The notes under the pieces: model-generated | What the model was told of the DNA's origin: nothing | What the model saw: the letters and a program-made list of their open reading frames with translations, nothing else | Databases searched by the model: none | Part shown: in pieces, positions 59,401 to 64,000 of the stretch | Numbering within the stretch: the first letter of the stretch is position 1 | Layout of the letters: every line of letters starts with the position of its first letter | Translations under genes and position numbers: made by a program | Source of the DNA: M3007 sp044226205 | Lineage (GTDB): Bacteria; Bacteroidota; Bacteroidia; Chitinophagales; Saprospiraceae | Direction of reading: 5' to 3' | Length of the DNA stretch: 64,000 nt | Assembly (NCBI GenBank): GCA_044226205.1 | Contig: JBGAHL010000003.1 | Span: 62,001 to 126,000 of the forward strand

Positions 59401-60219
59401 TTACCCGGCTACCTGGTATTCCCGCAGGGCATCATTGAGCGACACTTTTTTATCGGTGCTTTCCTGGCGTTTTCCAATGATGAGGGCGCAGGCGACCTGG
59501 TATTCGCCGGCAGGGAATTGTTTGGTGTAGGTGCCCGGTATGACAACCGACCGCGCCGGAATGCGACCTTTCAGCGTCAGGGGTTCGGGGCCAGTCACGT
59601 CGATGATGCGCGTGCTTTGGGTCAGCACCACATTGGCGCCCAGCACGGCCTCGCGTTCGACGTGCACGCCTTCCACCACGATACAGCGCGAGCCGATGAA
59701 ACATTCGTCTTCGATGATCGTCGGCGTAGCCTGCGGAGGTTCCAGCACACCGCCGATCCCCACGCCGCCGGCCAGGTGCACGTTGCGACCGATCTGGGCA
59801 CAGGACCCGACGGTGGCCCAGGTGTCTACCATCGTGCCGCTGCCCACCCAGGCGCCGATATTGACGTAGGAAGGCATCAGAATGGCGCCTTTTTCAATAA
59901 AAGAGCCATAGCGCGCCAGCGCTTGCGGCACCACGCGCACGCCTTTGGCGGCAAAGCCGTTTTTGAGCGGAATTTTATCGTGAAATTCAAAAGGGCCAAC
60001 TTCGATCGTCTGCATTTCCTGGATAGGGAAATACATCAAAACTGCTTTTTTGATCCATTCGTGGGTGGTCCAGCCGGTTTCTTCGAGCGGTTCGGCCACG
60101 CGCAGTTCGCCGGCGTCGAGCAAGGCAATGACCTCGCGCACCGCCTTGCGGGTATTTTCTTCCTGGAGGTAGGCACGTTCGTTCCAGGCTCTTTCAATGA
60201 TCTGTCTCAGTTCGTTCAT
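59401..60219 (-). CDS. dapD: Tetrahydrodipicolinate N-succinyltransferase
   Basis: 272 residues. Left-handed parallel beta-helix hexapeptides (for example NIGAWVGSGTMVDTWATVGS, HLAGGVGIGGVLEP) with the conserved ENTRKAVREVIALLD N-terminal helix. It transfers succinyl from succinyl-CoA to tetrahydrodipicolinate in lysine and meso-diaminopimelate synthesis for peptidoglycan. Length is typical (about 270). The gene follows an MlaE-type permease by 28 nt. Confidence 0.95.
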   Translation of the reverse strand: MNELRQIIERAWNERAYLQEENTRKAVREVIALLDAGELRVAEPLEETGWTTHEWIKKAVLMYFPIQEMQTIEVGPFEFHDKIPLKNGFAAKGVRVVPQALARYGSFIEKGAILMPSYVNIGAWVGSGTMVDTWATVGSCAQIGRNVHLAGGVGIGGVLEPPQATPTIIEDECFIGSRCIVVEGVHVEREAVLGANVVLTQSTRIIDVTGPEPLTLKGRIPARSVVIPGTYTKQFPAGEYQVACALIIGKRQESTDKKVSLNDALREYQVAG

Positions 60220-60247
60220 GAATGGTAAATGCAGGAGTAAGTTTTGG

Positions 60248-61009
60248 TCAGCTGGTCATGAGCAGGGCGATCAGGTAATCAGCCAGCAGGATGAGGATGT
60301 CGGAAAATACCACGGCCCGGGTGCTTGCCTGGCCCAGCTCGATGCTGCCGCCTTTGACAAAATAGCCCTGATAACAGGATACCGTGGTAAGGATGTAAGC
60401 GAAAACACCGGATTTCACATACATCATGAATACGTTGTAAGGCACAAAAAAGGATCGCAGACCGCGTATGTAGTCGTCGTCGGTAATCAGGCCCGTGGGA
60501 ACGCTCGAGAGATACCCGCCCAACACCGCTACAAACGCTGAAAACGTCACCAGAAGAGGTACGACTACCACGGCAGCCACTACCTTGGGCATGATCAGGT
60601 AAGACGCCGTATTGACGCCCATGATCTCCATCGCGTCGATGTGCTCTTTCTGACGCATACCGCCGATTTCGGCAGCCATGTTGGAACCGACCTTGCCGGC
60701 GAGTACCAGACAGGTGATGGTGGGCGACAATTCAATCAGCGCGAGGTCGCGTACGATGTAGCCGATGTAATACATCGGTACCAGCTGGCCATCGAGCTGA
60801 TAGGCGAACTGGATAGCAGCCACAGCGCCGATGAAGATGGAAATCAGGCAGACAATGATCAATGACCCGACACCTATGTCGTTCATCTGCCGCATGGTTT
60901 CCTTCCAGTACATGGAAAATTTTTCAGGTCTGCCGATGGCCTGGCGCATCATGCCCAAGTAACGGCCGAAGTGATATACGTAATTGTAACGGGCAAGCGA
61001 TTCTTCCAT
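60248..61009 (-). CDS. MlaE-family ABC transporter permease
   Basis: 253 residues with five to six membrane segments. GSNMAAEIGGMRQKEHIDAMEIMGVN is the cytosolic coupling motif of MlaE permeases (shown here as VGSNMAAEIGGMRQKEHIDA), followed by VPLLVTFSAFVAVLGGYLSS. It moves lipids between membranes as part of an Mla/Mce-type complex. No ATPase (MlaF) or MCE-domain (MlaD) gene adjoins it in this window, so the partners lie elsewhere or the gene has been separated. First gene of the mlaE-dapD-RDD run. Confidence 0.88.
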   Translation of the reverse strand: MEESLARYNYVYHFGRYLGMMRQAIGRPEKFSMYWKETMRQMNDIGVGSLIIVCLISIFIGAVAAIQFAYQLDGQLVPMYYIGYIVRDLALIELSPTITCLVLAGKVGSNMAAEIGGMRQKEHIDAMEIMGVNTASYLIMPKVVAAVVVVPLLVTFSAFVAVLGGYLSSVPTGLITDDDYIRGLRSFFVPYNVFMMYVKSGVFAYILTTVSCYQGYFVKGGSIELGQASTRAVVFSDILILLADYLIALLMTS

Positions 61010-61106
61010 AGCAGTCGGATATATTTTTGGGCCATCAAAGGTTTGGCTTTTTTACAAAACTTTGGGTCGTCCAAATCAAATTTTACAACCCGAACAACTT
61101 TTACAC

Positions 61107-61814
61107 ATGAATAAAACCATTGTCGTCACCGGCGGAACCAAGGGCCTCGGCCGCGCCATTGCCGAAATTTTTGCCCAAAACGGCTTCGATGTCTGCGTTT
61201 GCGCCCGCACGCAGGCCGATCTCGACCAAATGCAGGCCGAATGGCAAACCACCTTCCCGCTCAGCCGGCTTTTTACCTGCCAGGCCGACGTCAGCAAAAA
61301 AGCCGATGTGCTCGAGTTGGCCGGCTTCGTACGCGAGCAATGGCCGGCGCTCGACGTCCTGGTCAACAATGCCGGCATTTTCCTGCCCGGCGCCGTCAGC
61401 GAAGAACGCGACGGCACCCTCGAGACGCTCATGGAAACCAATCTTTACAGCGCCTACCACCTCACGCGCGCCTTGTTGCCCATGATGCTGGCGCGGAAGC
61501 AGGGGCATATTTTTAACATGTGCAGCATCGCGAGCATCATGGCCTACCCCGACGGCGGCTCGTATTCCATCAGCAAATTTGCCCTGCTGGGTTTTTCCAA
61601 AGTCCTGCGTGAGGAATTGAAAACCAAAGGAATAAAAGTGACGGCGCTGCTGCCCGGCGCTACCTGGTCCGACTCCTGGCGCGGGGTTGATTTCCCCGAA
61701 AGCCGGCTGATGCAGGCCGACGACATCGCCCGCACCCTTTGGGCGGCCTACCACCTGTCCGATTCGGCCGTGGTGGAAGAACTGATTATTCGTCCGCAAT
61801 TGGGTGATTTGTAA
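61107..61814 (+). CDS. Short-chain dehydrogenase/reductase
   Basis: 235 residues from the ATG at 61107 (MNKTIVVTGGTKGLGRAIAE); the longer open frame upstream is in the divergent spacer. Rossmann glycine motif TGGTKGLG, NNAG at about 91-94 and the catalytic Tyr-Lys of YSISK (near 155-159) are present, with Ser in MCSIAS. NAD(P)-dependent; substrate unknown. It lies between divergent mlaE and convergent TIGR02757 genes, so it is monocistronic. Confidence 0.9.
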   Translation: MNKTIVVTGGTKGLGRAIAEIFAQNGFDVCVCARTQADLDQMQAEWQTTFPLSRLFTCQADVSKKADVLELAGFVREQWPALDVLVNNAGIFLPGAVSEERDGTLETLMETNLYSAYHLTRALLPMMLARKQGHIFNMCSIASIMAYPDGGSYSISKFALLGFSKVLREELKTKGIKVTALLPGATWSDSWRGVDFPESRLMQADDIARTLWAAYHLSDSAVVEELIIRPQLGDL

Positions 61815-61817
61815 CGC

Positions 61818-62606
61818 TTATTGTTCGAGCACGCCCAGCCCAAACAGGGCAAAATCGTACTTCACCGGGTCGTTCGGATCGAACGCGCGCAGCTTGTCCG
61901 TCAACTCGAGCACGGCTTTCCAGTCGGTCTGCGGGCGGCGGAGCAGGCCAAGGTGGCGCGCTACGCGCTCGACGTGCACATCGAGCGGGATGAGCAATTG
62001 GGCGGGTTTGATGAGGGCCCAGGCGCCGAAATCGACGCCGGCAGTGTCGCGTCGCACCATCCAGCGCAGGAACATGTTGAGCCGTTTGCAGGTGGAGCCC
62101 CGCTCGGGAGTGGCCACGTGTTTTCGGGTGCGATCGGGTGCGTCGGGGTGGGCAAAAAAGTCGCGGTGAAACCCGATCAGCCCGTTTTCAACGGTGGCGT
62201 CACTGGCGCCCAGGTGTCTCGCAAAAGCAGTTTCGAGCGAGTTGTTCCTGCGGTAGAATTGCTGCAGGTATTCCAGAAACCAAAGCGTATCCGTGGCTTG
62301 AAAAGTGCGGTGTTTGAACGGCAGGAAGCGCTCACGATCGCGCTCCACGTGATGCAGGATGAAATCGTGCGGCGCCTGATCCATGAGTTCGGCGAGCCGT
62401 TCGGCGCTGCGAATGATCGTACGGCGCTGCCCCCAGGCCAGCGTTGCCGCCCAGAATCCCATGATTTCACGGTCTTGCAAACGCGTAAAACGATGCGGCA
62501 CCGAGATGGGGTCGCCGGCGATAAACGACGCCGTATTAAATCGCCCGGCAGCATCGTCGAGGAATCCTTTGAGCCCGGAAGCAGGCGGTTTGTACTGAAA
62601 TTTCAT
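61818..62606 (-). CDS. TIGR02757 / DUF2400 family protein
   Basis: 262 residues. DPISVPHRFTRLQDREIMGF, then ATLAWGQRRTIIRSAERLAE and CKRLNMFLRWMVRRDTAGVD match the TIGR02757 (DUF2400) family, which has a helical fold related to HhH-type DNA glycosylases. Biochemical role unproven. It ends 3 nt from the SDR stop on the other strand and follows the HTH protein gene by 24 nt, probably as one operon. Confidence 0.88.
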   Translation of the reverse strand: MKFQYKPPASGLKGFLDDAAGRFNTASFIAGDPISVPHRFTRLQDREIMGFWAATLAWGQRRTIIRSAERLAELMDQAPHDFILHHVERDRERFLPFKHRTFQATDTLWFLEYLQQFYRRNNSLETAFARHLGASDATVENGLIGFHRDFFAHPDAPDRTRKHVATPERGSTCKRLNMFLRWMVRRDTAGVDFGAWALIKPAQLLIPLDVHVERVARHLGLLRRPQTDWKAVLELTDKLRAFDPNDPVKYDFALFGLGVLEQ

Positions 62607-62630
62607 GAAAAAAAACGGTCAGGAGCCTGC

Positions 62631-63656
62631 TCAGGCTTCGTTTTCATCGATGTGTGTAGCAATTCGGTTGCGCACGCGTTCGATTTTTTTCACCAGCCCC
62701 TGAAAAAACCAGTCGCGGTTTTTTTCCGCCGAGGAACTGATCAGGTTGGATTTGGCAATCACGGTTTCGAACCAGTTTTCCGTGTATTCGCACAGCTTCG
62801 GGTCGGTGCTTTTTAAAAAATTGGGGTTGCAAAAAGCGGAATACACTCCTTTCCCCGCGGAGGAAGAAACAAGGGCCGTGTTGTTGGTAAAAACAAGTTC
62901 GTTGTGGTAAAGGTTGAAACTCCCGGAGGCTTCCGAAGGTTTGGCGCCCAGGTTGAATTTTCGGCCTGCCGCGGCCATTTCTTTCATGTGCGCGGCCCAG
63001 GCCAGCAGTTTGTCGCACAGCAACAAGGCGTCGGCCGGGGCGCGAAAACCGCCGCTGTACACATGATACTCGATCTGGGAGAGGGTGTTGTCGGCAATGT
63101 TGAGGCTCCAGAGCTCGGTGCTCGGAATGTCCAGATAATGATCGAGCACCGCCTGGCTGAGGCGCAGCACGGGCGGGGTGATCAGATCGAAATCGAAGGG
63201 CCGGTTGCGCAGGAATTCCAGGTTCCAGGTGGTTCGGCCCCAGATGTACAATTTGAAACTGATCAGTTCGGGCAGAAAATGGTAGGTCATGACCGGGATT
63301 TCTGCCGAGGCGTAGTAAAAATGGAGCTCGGGCAGCAGCCGGATTTGCGACAGATCCGCCACGTAGGCTTCGAGGTAGTTGGAAAAGTCGCGCACCTGGC
63401 GCGAAAAAGCATTAAAACTGCACACCACGTTGTCGCTCTGCCCGTACACCAGCGCGTCGATGGAGAGGTGGTAGTGCCGTGCGAGCAACGACAATTCCTG
63501 GGGCGTGAGCGGCGTATCGCCCCGCAGGCGCCTGTAAACGGGGTCTTTGGTCGTGCTGAGCAACCGGCAGATTGCATCCACGGCATCGGCGCGACGCGGG
63601 TAGCGCGACAGGATGAGTTCGAAAATTTTGTCCTGAAGGTCGGAAGGCGATGTCAT
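62631..63656 (-). CDS. HTH-domain protein of a Bacteroidota family
   Basis: 341 residues from the ATG at 63656 (MTSPSDLQDKIFELILSRYP). An N-terminal helix-turn-helix region (about 20-65: DAVDAICRLLSTTKDPVYRR, then LTPQELSLLARHYHLSIDAL) is reminiscent of BetR/XRE-like DNA binding. The remaining 270 residues form an aromatic-rich domain of unknown function (FLPELISFKLYIWGRTTWNL). This layout is common in Bacteroidota in my memory but has no named role. It is cotranscribed with TIGR02757. Confidence 0.65.
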   Translation of the reverse strand: MTSPSDLQDKIFELILSRYPRRADAVDAICRLLSTTKDPVYRRLRGDTPLTPQELSLLARHYHLSIDALVYGQSDNVVCSFNAFSRQVRDFSNYLEAYVADLSQIRLLPELHFYYASAEIPVMTYHFLPELISFKLYIWGRTTWNLEFLRNRPFDFDLITPPVLRLSQAVLDHYLDIPSTELWSLNIADNTLSQIEYHVYSGGFRAPADALLLCDKLLAWAAHMKEMAAAGRKFNLGAKPSEASGSFNLYHNELVFTNNTALVSSSAGKGVYSAFCNPNFLKSTDPKLCEYTENWFETVIAKSNLISSSAEKNRDWFFQGLVKKIERVRNRIATHIDENEA

Positions 63657-63722
63657 TGGCCGGCTGATTTTGCAGGCCAAGATACTTCGCAGCGCCGAAG
63701 CCGGGTTGCTGAAAAATAGGAC

Positions 63723-64000
63723 TTATGCCGAGGTGGTTTTTGGCCGGGGCTTTTTTCGGGGGCTTTTGGCAGCGGGTTGCTCCTTTGCGTCTCGGGTTGT
63801 CCGGGCTTTTTTCACGGGCTGCGGGGCGGTTTGTTTGGAATTTTTTTCTTCCCGGACAAATTCATCCAGCCAGCGGGTCAGGCGGTATTTGGCGAGTTGA
63901 AAATCGGCCCGGCAGATCAGGCGTTCGCCATCGGCTTTAAGCCAGGTCATTTCGAGTTCGAACGCCACGTCCTTTCGGTCGGCGTCTTTCCGGGCGGCCT
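63723..64000 (-). CDS. 3' part of a gene cut by the window end
   Basis: The reading frame runs to the window edge without a stop or a required start, so only the C-terminal 92 codons are here. The sequence has a short conserved-looking beta/helix part (VAFELEMTWLKADGERLICR, then LAKYRLTRWLDEFV) followed by a Lys/Pro/Ala-rich tail (KSPRKKPRPKTTSA). No family recognised. A GTG at 63966 could be read as a start, but in-frame codons continue upstream. Confidence 0.45.
   Translation of the reverse strand, partial: AARKDADRKDVAFELEMTWLKADGERLICRADFQLAKYRLTRWLDEFVREEKNSKQTAPQPVKKARTTRDAKEQPAAKSPRKKPRPKTTSA

Overview
The window looks like a chromosomal segment of a Bacteroidota bacterium, most likely near the Saprospiraceae (a placement from protein character, not a measured phylogeny). 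The supporting signs are three secreted proteins with C-terminal type IX secretion (T9SS) sorting domains, SprB-type repeats, many start sites preceded by the Bacteroidota -7 element TAnnTTTG rather than by a Shine-Dalgarno sequence, and an ECF-sigma / single-TM protein / Spy-like periplasmic protein operon.

Layout. 1-8.3 kb: two tRNA-Ser genes, a small membrane protein with diacylglycerol/undecaprenol kinase, a DUF2279-like periplasmic protein, a Cys-rich 11-repeat T9SS protein, the ECF sigma operon and a VOC protein. 8.3-15 kb: an accessory island on the minus strand. An AntA/AntB-like gene has its own AT-rich promoter. Upstream of it lies a tightly overlapped five-gene operon: a 1031-residue protein built of 20 exact 29-residue helical repeats with a C-terminal HELTH metalloprotease motif, a C25 (gingipain-fold) peptidase-like protein, an acyl carrier protein, an intact ketosynthase, and a short ketosynthase-like (chain-length-factor-like) protein without the catalytic Cys. 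An HMG-CoA synthase is transcribed divergently. I know of no described system with this gene set; it is the best candidate here for something new. 16.5-21.4 kb: an unknown helical protein and a large T9SS protein combining cohesin-like, SprB and dockerin-like modules.

21.5-38.4 kb: the complete S10-spc-alpha ribosomal protein block, rpsJ to rplQ, including secY, map, infA and rpoA, all on the plus strand. Its spacers hold a strong promoter, an internal promoter with an adjoining palindrome before rplP, stem-loops before rplO and rpoA, and related short repeats (ATTCGCACATT / ATTAGCACATT / ACTCATC types) just upstream of several starts. S3 carries a long Arg/Gly tail and L17 a long acidic tail.

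38.4-64 kb: a lipoprotein, a large outer-membrane barrel protein, a SpoIIM-DUF4129 pair, hemW, mscL, a TPR/barrel protein, a SnoaL-HhH fusion, gpmI, a T9SS thioredoxin-fold protein, a QueD/PTPS-family enzyme, holB and a RicT homologue, lpdA, then an mlaE-dapD-RDD operon, an SDR, a TIGR02757 (DUF2400) protein, an HTH protein and a gene cut by the window end. All coordinates and motif calls were read by eye; no homology search or folding program was run.
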